Origin: Symsagittifera roscoffensis
Taxonomy: Eukaryota > Xenacoelomorpha > Acoela > Convolutidae
Assembly: GCF_963678635.1 (NCBI RefSeq)
Contig: NC_087064.1
Location: forward strand, 42,602,411-42,666,410
DNA: 64,000 bases
Reading direction: 5' to 3'
The position numbers and the translations under genes are program-made. The notes below the pieces were generated by a model that saw only the letters and a list, made by a program, of their open reading frames with translations, did not search any database and had not been told where the DNA came from. Numbering within the stretch: position 1 is the first letter of the stretch; every line of letters starts with the position of its first letter. This document shows positions 10,449 through 21,220 of this stretch, one piece after another.

Positions 10449-11196
10449 CTTTTTCGAATATCGATACAAGCTCCATTTTGGCATTCATATTGGCCCTTGT
10501 CGCACCTCCGACTCCCACAGAACTTCGTATCTTCGTCTGAGCCTTCCGAGCAGTCTACATAGTCGTCACAGATCCAGTCCGGGCTTATGCAAACATTCTC
10601 ATCTTCCAGACACTCGAAGTTAGCCGGAAGAGCTCCAGAATAGTCGTAGTCGCTCTCACACCTCGGAATCGGGTCGCTAAGAAACGACTCGAAACTGGTC
10701 GCAGTTGAGTTGTTCACTGTCGATGTTGAGTTGGTCTCTGTCTCGTTTCCCAACAAAATGGCTGCGGATTTGGCGGCAACTAGTTCCTTATATATATCAC
10801 GTAGGCCGATAGAGTTGAAATCTTCAAACGTGATTACTTTGTGCAAGTCGGAATCTCCTTTAGCGTAAATTCGCAGCAACGATTCCTTGATTTTGTTCGA
10901 ATTGCACAGTGTTACTGTTGGAAAATCGAGCTTGTCCTGGTGCACTATTTGCAAGTTGACCGTTACTGGATACTGATACACGTCAATTAACATGGACGTT
11001 ATTTGGTACAGAAAGGCCAGAGCAGACAAAACAACGGCGCTCAGCCAGAATATCTTGCGATGGAAATTGGTGTAACTTATGACCTTGGGAACTCCGTGGG
11101 CCGAGCACTGCAGCAGCCAAGAGCGGAGAATCCAGAGGAAGCTGAGCATCTCCCGAGAATCCTCGTCAGCAGCACGTTCCATAGCAGCCGCTCTAT
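10449..11196 (-). CDS. DEG/ENaC (amiloride-sensitive) sodium channel exon 2 with LDLa repeats
   Basis: Exon 2 carries the diagnostic part of the channel. An HG pair at about residues 113-114 is the family's gating motif. TM1 lies at about 128-149 (IFWLSAVVLSALAFLYQIT). FPTVTLCN at about 171-178 is the hallmark start of the extracellular domain. After about 70 residues with N-glycosylation sites come LDL-receptor class A repeats with the Ca-binding pattern (CDDYVDCSEGSDED). Acceptor TTTTAG|AT and donor AAAAAG|GTAAAC bound it; the second LDLa repeat is split by the donor. The family forms trimeric cation channels at the plasma membrane; LDLa repeats would sit in the extracellular loop. TM2 and the pore are not seen in the window. 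Confidence 0.85.
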
Positions 11197-11886
11197 CTAA
11201 AACAATTGATTCGAGCTCAATGTGGATCTACATTCTCCTCAAGTAAAAGAAAGCACAACCTTTATTTAAATGGCGGCAAATTTGATTTCCCTTTTTATTT
11301 TTAGATCAGTTTTCGGTTCTTTTTTGAAAAAATCTGGCCAAATTCACCAAGTCCTTATCTCGATGCACTTTTGAATAGTTGAAAAGTCGCGCGTTTTAGC
11401 TGAAGTCATGTCGAAAAAATACATGGGTACAAAAATCGATGCCATAAAAACTAAAGAAAAATCATTTGGTTGCCAATTGCTCTAATTACCAAAAGAGGAA
11501 GAGGCTTAAATCAGCTAATACTGAAATGACTCCGTCTTCAAATAGATGATAGTAGCATATATAAACTCGGGCAAATAAGAATGACGGCAGTTGCAACCTA
11601 GGACATTGATTTAGTGAGCTGCAAACTTTAAAAGGGAGAACTACAAGAATGAACTTCAGATTGACGGTTGGTAGGGGTTGTACTTCTTTGAAGTTATACG
11701 GAAAGCCAACTTTTTTAAAAAGGTCTTCGTAAATATAATTTTGAAAAAACTATCAAAAAATAAACACTGACTTGCAGTTTTGTATAAAAATTTGGTATTT
11801 AAGGTGAACTTTCCACATTTTTGGACAATAAATTAGCTTTCGAATGCGATTGTCCGAAATAGCGAAATTGCTCTTTTGAAAAAATT

Positions 11887-12425
11887 GTTCCGACTTTCGA
11901 TACGAAAGTAACGGAATATTTGTGCTCGGGGTGGGTTTTTTTTCTTCAGACAAATTTCGACTTTTTAACTAGCCATTTTTGACGGAATTTTTTTATATCA
12001 TTCGAAAGCCATTGTTGTCCTGAGCTTAAACTTGAAAAGATATTTCACCTGTGATCAATTTACGTTAAGTTATGAGGGTTTAAAAATTGCCATTTTGACC
12101 ATTTTGACCAATTTGGGACAATTAACGCGCGATATCATTCGCGCTATTAACGCGTAAGCGGAGATTTAATCCGTCTTATAAATCGTTCCAAATTGGTTGA
12201 ACGAAGCTTATTTGCCATAATTGATTTGTTGTAAGGAACGAAATCTATCTTTTTGCACTTTATATGGCGTGTGGGGGGATGCTTTTCATAAAAAGTTTCA
12301 AATTAAAAAAAAATTTCATTTTATTTTATGTCATTTAATTTTTTATGTTATTACTGCTGCTCCATGAACCTTAAAAGGCAGTCGGAACATTCATGGCTTC
12401 GCCCTGATACAAGCAGTCTTGTTTT
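11887..12425 (+). mobile_element. Helentron-like nonautonomous repeat R1
   Basis: It begins GTTCCGACTTTCGATACGAA, whose CTTTCGATACGAAAG part is a hairpin, and ends GCAGTCTTGTTTT. Near the 3' end AGTCGGAAC is the inverse of the 5' terminal GTTCCGACT. It is followed by a GGCTTCGCCC-type hairpin and a 15-20 nt tail. A central near-palindrome (ACGCGCGATATCATTCGCGC) is shared by family members. There is no ORF. Confidence 0.6.
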
Positions 12426-12827
12426 ATATACTACTACTTTTTGCAATTCTTTGTAAATACATCATTGCATCTGAAAAATTTCCTGTTCAGGAGGTTTGCT
12501 TTGGTAAAAACAGTTTTTATGCATGTCAGTTCACGTTGTTTGCAGAGGTGAACTAATCAACATCGAATCATTTGTGTATTTGTTTTAAAACTTTCACCCT
12601 AAAAATCCTTGCATCGAGCTAAAATTTTCATGGCTTTCGAAGCTAGTAGTTTTCCAAGCAGAAGAAATTCAGTACCACAAAAACGTTGTACAAAGGTGAA
12701 GGACATATCACATATTCCCTTTCGATTGTGATCATGCGCTGTGAAAAATTACAGACCCGCAATTGCCATTTTAGAAAAAGTTTGCATCCAGTTTTTTTAT
12801 TCTTGATCAAACACTAACTAGTAACAA

Positions 12828-13505
12828 GGATAGCCGGTTGCTGTGCAACTAGCACAGAATGTTCCGACAATAGTCTTATAAAACACAACAAATTTTCTTC
12901 AAATTATTGTTTTTTTTCGGCGTGGTGTTATAAAAAGAGCAAAAACTGGGAATTAGGTTCATTTGACAGTCATAGTAAAATGCAACTTGAAAAACAGTTT
13001 TAGCAGAAAAAATACAAGAAAAACGAAAAAAATCAAAAAAAAATTCTCTATTTTTTTTTGCAGTTTTTTGAACATTTTGAAAATTTTGATTATAAAAATG
13101 CGCTAAAACACTCAAAGTAAACTAACGTTATTCAAGTAAGGCCAAGTTTTCATTTGAGCTATTGTAAGCTTTAGAGCAATTAAATAATGACTGCTCGTTC
13201 GCTTTTTTCGCTCGAAATAAGACAAAAAATCATGAGTTTCCAACCGGTTTTTCTCGACACTGGGAAATCGCGTTTATTTTTTTGTGCTTGAATCACATGT
13301 GGTTTTTTGTGGTGTGCATCATTGTGGTTTGAGTCACGATAGTCACGGGAAACTTTTTGAGCGTTAATATGATATATCACTCAACCCAGTTCGATAATTA
13401 TTTTTGGTACCTGATTTTGCGTGAAAAACTAAAAGAAAAAAAGAAAAATTTTTATAACACACCCTATTACGAAGTTCCTCCCCATTTTCAATGGCCGGAA
13501 CAATA
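12828..13505 (+). repeat. GCCGGTT repeat family, copy c
   Basis: This copy begins at TAGCCGGTTGCTGTGCAACT and ends at CAATGGCCGGAACAA. It has the same block order as copy b. GTTCCGACAATAG near the start and GGCCGGAAC at the end form a short asymmetric inverted repeat. Confidence 0.6.
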
Positions 13506-13887
13506 AGTCTCTTTTTACGCAATATAAAAGAGAAAATATTATTTTGATGTCAGACCAACTGCAACTAGTTTTCCGGACTCTCATGAAGTGGTCTTATTTT
13601 ACGATTACTTGAGCACTTTTTGATCGCTCTGAACGGAATTTTGAGTTATTTCTGATGGTATTTACCGCGCAAAGCTATATATTGATGCCACAGGCGCTTT
13701 TTTGAAAAAAAATTATATTCGCTTTTGTGAAAGGCATTCGTAAAATAAAGTCAAATGTACCTAAACTAGGCCAGGGGGTAAGCGGGTCGAAATGCTAGGG
13801 GTGAAACGAACCCTAAAAAGGCAGCCTAGTTACCTGATGGTATGAATTTTGAGCGGGTAGCCATTCAAAAATTAATTTTCAACTTAC

Positions 13888-14125
13888 CCTGTTTTTGTAC
13901 ATTTTTGCCGGAATCCAACTGTTCTGCCTGGGTGCGTTCAAGTTGGTTGGATTTGTTGAGGATGTTGGATGCGAACTTGGAGCCGACGACTGCCGCCTGT
14001 TTGCTAACAGTCTCATTCGCATCACCCGATCCCATCCCCATCGTGTGCAGACACTCCTCAATATCATCGTCGTTGCTGTCTTCCGGGTGGAACAACTGGT
14101 CTTGGAAAACATGAGACAGATCCAT
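13888..14125 (-). CDS. DEG/ENaC channel gene, first coding exon
   Basis: ATG at 14125 opens 79 codons plus one base and ends at donor CAGG|GTAAGT. The peptide is hydrophilic and acidic at first (HPEDSNDDDIEEC), with no signal peptide, as expected for the cytoplasmic N-terminus of a DEG/ENaC subunit. The one-base overhang joins exon 2 in frame. Base composition is less AT-rich than the surroundings. The overlap with other open frames here is fortuitous. Confidence 0.65.
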
Positions 14126-15781
14126 CTCTCCAAACGCACTTCTTCTTTTTCTTCTTAATTTGCTTTTTTAACTTTTCGAAACTTTGCTAAAATTTATTGT
14201 TCCGTATAATTTGGCAAACTGAGCTGTAAAATTCTGGAGCTGAAGTTCGCAATCAATTTTAATTGTTATTTACAATATTAGGCAGCTTTTTTAAAAGGAA
14301 GGATGTTTTTTAAATGAGGCTTTAGCGGGGGTCGAACCTTTCAGCAGCCTATGAGCTTAACCTCGAAGATCCGCAAGCTGGTACAAAATTGATTAGTATC
14401 GATAAAATGCGAGAGTTATTGCGGGCCTGTTCTTTCAATTTGGCGCTCAAGATGGCGTCGACATTATGACATGTAGAAATAGGAATCTACCTGAATGCTG
14501 TTGTTGTATAATGGAAGACATAAGTCAACAAAAACTAATGAATAATTCAAAACTGACATTCAATATTTGACGTCAGATGGCTTAAACGCAAATAAAAAAA
14601 CAAAAAAGCGAAGTTTCTGAGACAAAACAAAACCAATGAATCAAAAGTTGGAACTAGGAAGAAGTCTTTCAGAAAATTGGGATAATTTAGTTGTTTACAC
14701 AGCCGCCTATAAATTTCGAATCAGACTTCAACAATAATACTTTGTCGATTGCATGCTAGGACAAAAATATAAAACGCTGATGTGGTGTGCAAGGGCAATT
14801 GAAAAAGGCGCGCCCTACCTCACGTCTTCAGCAAGGCGACATTTGCCATCATATGATTCTCTCTTCGGTTGTGTTTTTGGCTGAAAAATCCTAACATATT
14901 GAAAAAATGTTAGCGTTAAGGCATTCCTTATTTGAATGAGCGCATTTGCAAGTCCTATTTGATTATAATTATGGTTATTGTCATTAGTTGTGTGATTAAA
15001 ATTACTGCTTTGATTATGATTATAATGTTCTTTGTTTTAATCAGGATATTTATCAAGATTTTTTAATTAAAATTTTTTAGTGACCACATATAACTAACAA
15101 GCATCAGTCATAAGATAATCAAAGGGATCGAGCTCACGGGCCCTAAGGCCCCTCGAGGAGACGTCCCATAAGGTAGACTTTTACAGAATAAGTTGTGGAG
15201 AGAGAAAAGGCAGGAATTAGATCACTTGTCAAATATCAGGTGAAGGAGTTCAAAATTATCTGTGACAAAATTACGTTTAGTGTTTTGTAAATAAGAGTTC
15301 AATTGAGACTTTGACAAGAAAAATAAGAAGGAAAAAGACTCTTAGCCGAAAAAAAGTATAACTTGAGCACTTTAACGCTAACCGATTGTAATAAGCATTA
15401 AGATCTAACAGATTTTGAACGTAATATTTTCAAGCTACGGTCACGTGTTTTTCTACAGTTATTTGCTTGATTAAAATCCAAAAAATTTAATGACAGTTTA
15501 CCAGGTATTTGATAAATAACTTCTTCAAAAACAGTATCTAGAAACAAATCAAAAACGGCATCAATATTATTTTCTAAAAATTATTTTCGCAATGTGATCA
15601 ATTTTGCGCATAAAGAAAATAGTTCGAAGAATACGCTTTTGCATTAAAAGAATTTTCTTTAAATTTTTCTTGAACGCATATCCATAAACTAAGATGCCGT
15701 ATGATATTAGAGGTTTTGTGTAATTTTGATAAAATATCAGAAGAAAAGTATTGAAAAACCATTTCTTGCTTTATAAAAAAC
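14126..15781. other. AT-rich segment upstream of the channel gene
   Basis: It should contain the 5' UTR and promoter of the channel gene, but no TATA box or CpG cluster stands out. A local GC-rich block near 15128-15160 holds GGGCCC and AGGCCCC. A tRNA B-box-like string sits near 14330. Nothing else is recognised. Confidence 0.4.
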
Positions 15782-18209
15782 TCCATTAACTTTAGCTAAA
15801 TTTTTTACGAACATGATCTATGTGTTGCTTAAAACAGAGCTTAATTTACACCACAACCCCAAGATACTTAAAGGAGTTCACAACATTGAGTTTCTGATTG
15901 CCCAAAAAAGTTTCAGATTCTATTGAACTCCTTCCAAGTTTGGACACTTGCGTTTTATCAATATTGATGGTTAGTCTGTTATTTGGGCACCAATTTTTAA
16001 TCGATTTAAGGTCCTGATTAAAATGTTCATCAATCGAATTTTTTCGCATGTAATAAGATTCGTTTTGTCATCAGCAAACAGAGAAATTAAGCTATTTGTC
16101 GTTAATTTAAAATAAAACAGCAGTTGACCTAAGACAGATCTGCAGGTAACTCCGAAGGTATTACTCTTTAATTGAGAGTTTTTATAACAGATGAAATGAT
16201 ACATACTTTTTACGATTGGTTAAGTAAGACTGCAGAAAAGTGTTTGTTATACCGCGGAACCCATAGAGTACTAATTTGGTTAGTAAAATGGAGTAATCAA
16301 TTGTGTCAAAAGCCTTTTTAAAATCTACAAAACCCGCTAATCCTAATTTTATCATTTATAAAGTGACGCACTATTTCGATTGCAGAATTTATTGCATATA
16401 CACAAGAATATCTGCACCGGAACCCAAACTGTTCAGGCACCAAAAAGTTGCAATTTGATATAAACTTAATCATGCGAATGTGCCTTATTTTTTCATAAAC
16501 GTTGTTGAAAGTACTTAGAAAACTTATGGGTCGAAAACTGTTTGGCTCTGTCTGTTTTCCCGTTCTATAGAATGGTAGTACTTTTTCTATTTAAAAAATG
16601 TGTGGAAAAACGCCAGCAATAAAGCATTGGTTAAGGCCAAAAGTTAAGAAAGGCAAACTTATTGGTGCACAAAAATTGACCATTCTATTATTGATGCCAT
16701 CATGACCGCCGGACGTTTTTTTTTTCAATTTTTCTATAACAAAAGAAACTTCTGACTCATCAGTGGGTTTAAATATATATATTTTTTTGCTTCTATGTCT
16801 GCAGAAGAGGTAAGGTTACAACGTATATTGGTTGCAAGGCTTCGACCGACTTGCAGAAAAAAGTTGTTGAAATCATCAAAATGAATTTTACTACCAACCG
16901 AAAAAAGTTTTCCGGAAAATTTCTTAAAAGCGTAGTAAAGATTTTTTACATTGCCTTGCAGGCTGATTTTTCTATCATAGTAGTTTCTCTTGGTATTACG
17001 CATCAACTGATTGACTAATTTACACTGAGGTTTATAGTTAGTTTTTTTCTCTTTGGTTGGATTGTTAATTAGATGCAAATGAAATTTATCTCGTTTTCCT
17101 AATTGATTTTCAATTCGAGAGTTACCCAAGATTGCGAGATTGTGTTCCGTGTGACAGTTTTTTCAGGACAATAAAGGTTGCAAATATCTACCAATATTCC
17201 ATCAACTATTTCAGCAGAAGAAGTATCCAGTTTTTCAAAAGCTTTTGAGAAGCGATGATTGAGTATAAAAAGCAGTTTACATGCCGTAGTCTCATTCAAT
17301 AAATTTTTGAAATCTCGATATTTTCTAGTAGTATTAATTTCGAAATGCCTTTCTAGATCAGTGTTAACCAGCGTGGCGTAGTGATCACTGATAGTGTATT
17401 TCAATGGTGATACCTCGTGATGTATATTTGCAAAAACTTGACCGATACATGATGAGCTATGGGTAGTTTCTCTAGTGGGTTCTTTGTTCATCACCTTCAA
17501 ACCGATTGATAAGACTAAGTTTTAATAGTCAAGTAAAAAAGTTGAATCTACCAAGACATCAACATCAAGATCACCACAAAATATTATTTTTTCTTTGATC
17601 TGAGACACATGATGAAATAAGGAATCCAAATTCTACAAAAAATTATCCTGATTCATCGATGGTGGTTTGTATAATACGCAGAAAAGTGCTTTTTTGAATG
17701 ATAATTTTCAACAGTTATCATTAGATTTTCGATATCATTATCAAAGCTTTTTGGAAAAGCCGTTAAACCATTTTCAACAAAGCAAGCAAAACACCTTCCC
17801 TTTTTACCAACTCTGTTTTTGGTAATGATTGTCTGATAGCCATAAATGCTGTTAAATCCTGTTGGATCATTATCAGTTAGACATGTTTCACATAAAGCTA
17901 TCAATGCTGGAGCGTTTTGTTGTCTGTCTAATAGATCATGATGGCATCTAAGTGATTGTATATTGAGAAAGAAGAGATAAAATTTCTCAAGAGTTCCACC
18001 TTTTTCTCTCCCCAAAAAGTCTACCATAATAAATGAAACAAAAAATTTGTTTTACTTGATTTTTTACGTCAGTTTTCTCATCCGAGATATTCTGCAAAGG
18101 TTCCAGTTTGTTGCTTTTTGAAGGCGGAGATAAACTTGTTGATATCACAGTCTCCAGTAAAGTGCAGATTTTAACCAACTTTTCATTAGAATTCAACTTT
18201 CTTTTTGAT
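15782..18209 (-). mobile_element. Decayed non-LTR retrotransposon (jockey/CR1-like)
   Basis: Broken frames on the minus strand together spell a LINE. 18027-17653 encodes the start of an AP-endonuclease (FLNIQSLRCHHDL, ALCETCL). 17500-17099 holds the SDHY endonuclease end and the linker. 17129-16734 continues the linker. Near 16330-16290 RT motif A reads DFKKAFDTIDYSIL, followed by a degraded GxxxxSVLG motif and FADD near 16060. SFKYLG near 15860 is a standard end-of-RT string. Several frameshifts and stops make it inactive. More coding-like sequence runs into the assembly gap, so its 5' end is probably hidden there. Confidence 0.85.
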
Positions 18210-18409
18210 NNNNNNNNNNNNNNNNNNNNNNNNNNNNNNNNNNNNNNNNNNNNNNNNNNNNNNNNNNNNNNNNNNNNNNNNNNNNNNNNNNNNNNNNNNN
18301 NNNNNNNNNNNNNNNNNNNNNNNNNNNNNNNNNNNNNNNNNNNNNNNNNNNNNNNNNNNNNNNNNNNNNNNNNNNNNNNNNNNNNNNNNNNNNNNNNNNN
18401 NNNNNNNNN
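18210..18409. other. Assembly gap (200 N)
   Basis: Exactly 200 N, a conventional placeholder, so the true size is unknown. A run of about 20 C follows 14 bases later, which may explain the break. The 5' end of the LINE and the left end of a C/G-tract MITE are probably missing here. Confidence 0.95.
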
Positions 18410-18486
18410 AACCTTGTTAACTACCCCCCCCCCCCCCCCCCCATTGCAATAGGGGGGAGGGGGGGGGAAGATAGTTAACATGATCC
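18410..18486. mobile_element. C/G-tract MITE, right part
   Basis: TTGTTAACTA followed by a long C-run, a short ATTGCAAT loop, a G-run, then ATAGTTAACATGATCC. The right end matches the GGATCNNNTTAAC terminus of the family. The left end lies in the gap. Confidence 0.5.
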
Positions 18487-18639
18487 CAACATAGTGGTAA
18501 CAACAGTGAAATCGAGTCTCTTTAAATCTCTGGGCATGCATGCCTTTCAGCTTTGTTAGAGCTTTTATAGAAATTAAGAGAGCAATTGGAGGTGCGGTAA
18601 GTTATCAAAAATTGTATCAAAATGGTTTATGAAGAATTT

Positions 18640-18812
18640 GGATCTTTTTAATAACCACCCTTCCTTTGTTATCTACCAAAGAATTTCCACCCCTGAAAGC
18701 AAACCTGTAAATTAGCACAAGAGCACTCTAATTAAAAATTGAATTTTGCTGCCATCTGATTGGTCAAAAACTCGACAACCTAATCTACTTCGCAATTGTT
18801 CCCCCCTTGCTT
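18640..18812. mobile_element. C/G-tract MITE, diverged fragment
   Basis: It begins GGATCTTTTTAATAACCACC and then follows the right half of the 27.3-kb member (AAAGAATTTCCACCCCTG, TGCCATCTGATTGGTC). The right terminus is lost after a CCCCCC run. Confidence 0.45.
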
Positions 18813-18971
18813 GAAGTACACCTTAGCTTACCTCAAAACACTTCAAAAAACTGCCTTAAATCGCCTTAGAAGAACTTAAATCGCCTCAAAAATTTGTAGA
18901 CTCGTTCATCCGTATAGGTATACTATATTAGAAGTATAGTTACACTATTACCAATGAGTATATATCACGCA

Positions 18972-19374
18972 CAGGCGCGGATCTAGGATTTTCTCGAGGG
19001 GGGATTCTCAAAAAAAAATTTGACTTTTTTTTAGGTCGACCAAAGTAATTTTCTGAGCTCTCCCAAATCACTATTAAGACCCCATTTCGACCAAATTTTC
19101 TGCGCCGCAGGCAATTTTAAGAAAAGGTCAAAAAAGGCACTTTTAGGCACTTTTTTGAAAATTTTGACAAAAAATTGCATTTTTTGGCGCGCGCTCCCCC
19201 TCAAAGTTAGTATATATTGGCGCCAAAGGCGCCTCTAGAAAATTTTTAGAGTCCGTCATCAAAATGGATATCTCAAAATAGTACAAAGGGGGTAGGTTGG
19301 GTCGGCAGGGGCTCGAATCCCTTAGGGGGAGGGGGCAAAAGCGTCCAACCCCCCCCCCCCTAAATCCACTACTG
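18972..19374. mobile_element. hAT-type MITE 1
   Basis: The left end CAGGCGCGGATCTAGG and the right end TAAATCCACTACTG are imperfect inverted repeats of the CAGGGGCGGAT type, with inner G/C runs. Flanks ATCACGCA (18964-18971) and ACCACGCT (19375-19382) agree at six of eight positions, as an old 8-bp duplication would. The interior holds paired GGCGCC-rich blocks and no ORF. Confidence 0.75.
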
Positions 19375-19382
19375 ACCACGCT

Positions 19383-20295
19383 TACAATAAATTTACTTCA
19401 ATTAAATAATTTCCGTTGCCTGGTTTGATTTTTTGCGATAAATATACTTAATAAATTACGTAACGAATAACTTTGTTTTTAAATAAAATATAAGAAAACT
19501 AGATATAATCTCAATATCTGGTGGAACTATTAGGTTTCAATAGTAAAAAAAGTTAATTTATAATGCCAAATTGCTGACAATAGTGGCACACTTGAGCAAT
19601 TTTCTTCTTCAAAATGGACCAATAATTGATTTGTCACAAGTTTTGTTTATAGTTTTAATCAAATTTTTGGTATATTTAAAAATATCGGAAATTTTAAAAC
19701 ATATTCATTGTCAAATTGACGTAAAACATGGAGATATTTTCACTTATTTTGCCCAAAAATCAAATTTACATCTTGCAATGAAAGTTTTTGTTTCAATCTG
19801 ATTGACTAAGTTGAGCCAATCAAATTTCAGCACCATCTCAAAAAATTTTGTTCACAACTTTAAGCCAACTTATAATGAAGCCGAGTTAGACTAAACTATA
19901 GGTTTATCGTTACATTAATTGTTTTGTTTTTCAAATAAGCAGCAGAGGTTAGCCCAAATAAAAAAACAAAGAAAATGGCTGCAGGAGAAGAGCGATTTCA
20001 TCACATCTGCTTGAAATTCGGCTTTGTTAGAAATTGGCTCAAGAATATTCGCATTTGTGTTAACCAAGAGATTTGTATACGAGAGAATTCCAATCAGTGC
20101 AATCAGTCTGTTGTTCTCTACATTTATTCATTTGAATATTACAAAACCGCAAACAAAAGAAATTTTGGGCAAAATAAGTAAAAAGACCCAACCATGGTAA
20201 AAATGAGCAACTATATGAACAAAACTTTGATTATTGATGTCAACAGTAGCTGTTTTAAGGTAGTTAGCTGAGTTCAAATACGTGGTTCAAAAAAT
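19383..20295. other. Non-repetitive AT-rich segment
   Basis: No supported gene. A 68-codon frame at 19975-20181 has a good start context (AAAATGGCTGCAGG) and a somewhat GC-richer beginning, but nothing else supports it. Confidence 0.35.
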
Positions 20296-20463
20296 GGACC
20301 AAGTTAGCATACTCCCCCCTAAAGCAACTTAGGGGTGAAGATGTTAACTTGGTTCAAAGCTAGATTTTTCAGCCAATCAGAATAGAGCAATTTACTCTAA
20401 ACTAAATGAGGGGAGGAAGATCTTATTATGATCTAGTTCGGGGGGAGGATTTTAACTTGATCC
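20296..20463. mobile_element. C/G-tract MITE with perfect 8-bp duplication
   Basis: The ends are GGACCAAGTTAGCATACTCC and the inverse of TTTTAACTTGATCC. CAAAAAAT flanks both sides (20288-20295 and 20464-20471), a perfect 8-bp target duplication. The inner CAGCCAATCAGAAT block is shared with the larger family members. Confidence 0.7.
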
Positions 20464-20548
20464 CAAAAAATACTAACAACAGCTTGCTAAAAATTAAGTA
20501 TAAAAAATACAACACAATGATTATTACAATGTCAATAACAATACATAG

Positions 20549-20814
20549 CAGGGGCGGATCATTTTCTCAAGGGGGGGGGGGTCGGATTTTCAAAAACTGG
20601 CCAGCAAAGGCGTTTTTTGGCTTTTTTAAGCTTCTTTTGGCGTTTTTCTCAAAATTAGGATATATGGCGCCCTTAGAAAAATTTTAGAGTCCGTCACCAA
20701 AAACTGATTTCTCAAAATTGGAATGCCAGGGGTCGAATCTTCGAGAGGGGGGGGGGGGGGGGGGAAAGAGGCGTCCGCTCCCCCACCCCCCCCCCCCCCC
20801 TAAATCCGCCCCTG
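20549..20814. mobile_element. hAT-type MITE 2
   Basis: Ends CAGGGGCGGATC and GATTTAGGGG (inverse of CCCCTAAATCCGCCCCTG) are inverted repeats. Flanks ATACATAG and ACACATAG agree at seven of eight positions. The interior matches MITE 1 (AAAATTTTTAGAGTCCGTCA). Transposition would depend on a hAT transposase supplied elsewhere. Confidence 0.8.
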
Positions 20815-21220
20815 ACACATAGTATATAGAAAAAAATGAAACATACAATTGATTGAAAAGCAAAATATGTCATTTTGAAATAATCTTTGCATAGAAAACT
20901 GAAGTTTCAGTTGGCATCGAGAAGTTAATTTGGTCAAAATTTTACCAATTGCAAATAAAATTTTTCAGAAATAGATAATGTGCTCTTGTTAAAAAATGGT
21001 ATTCGTTACAATTACCGATAATAAGAAAATGGACAGAAAACACATATTTTTATCTGGTTTATCATTTTGCCCTCGATTTGTTTTTGAAAAAACTTCCTAC
21101 AACTTTAAATGAGCAATTCGGAAGTAACATCTGGAATAATCGGGCCGAATTCAGCGAATTACTTCGCAGTAAATGATTAAGACTCCAAATGGGTATTTTG
21201 CTACCATCGCGTCTCAAAAC

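Larger units (their letters stand above)
11197..13887 (-). other. DEG/ENaC intron 1 with repeats
   Basis: The intron between exons 1 and 2 is 2.7 kb. It contains one Helentron-like repeat (11887-12425) and one copy of the GCCGGTT repeat family (12828-13505). No coding potential is seen. Confidence 0.55.

Noticed and set aside
14320-14390. tRNA-like B box (GGTTCGACCCC on the minus strand)
   Set aside because: T-arm and acceptor stems do not pair and no matching A box is placed correctly; at most a SINE or tRNA relic.
18108-18541. Open frames spanning the N gap
   Set aside because: They are held open only by the 200 N and C/G homopolymers.
19975-20181. 68-codon frame with good start context
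   Set aside because: No donor, homology or conserved composition beyond the first codons; too short to support.
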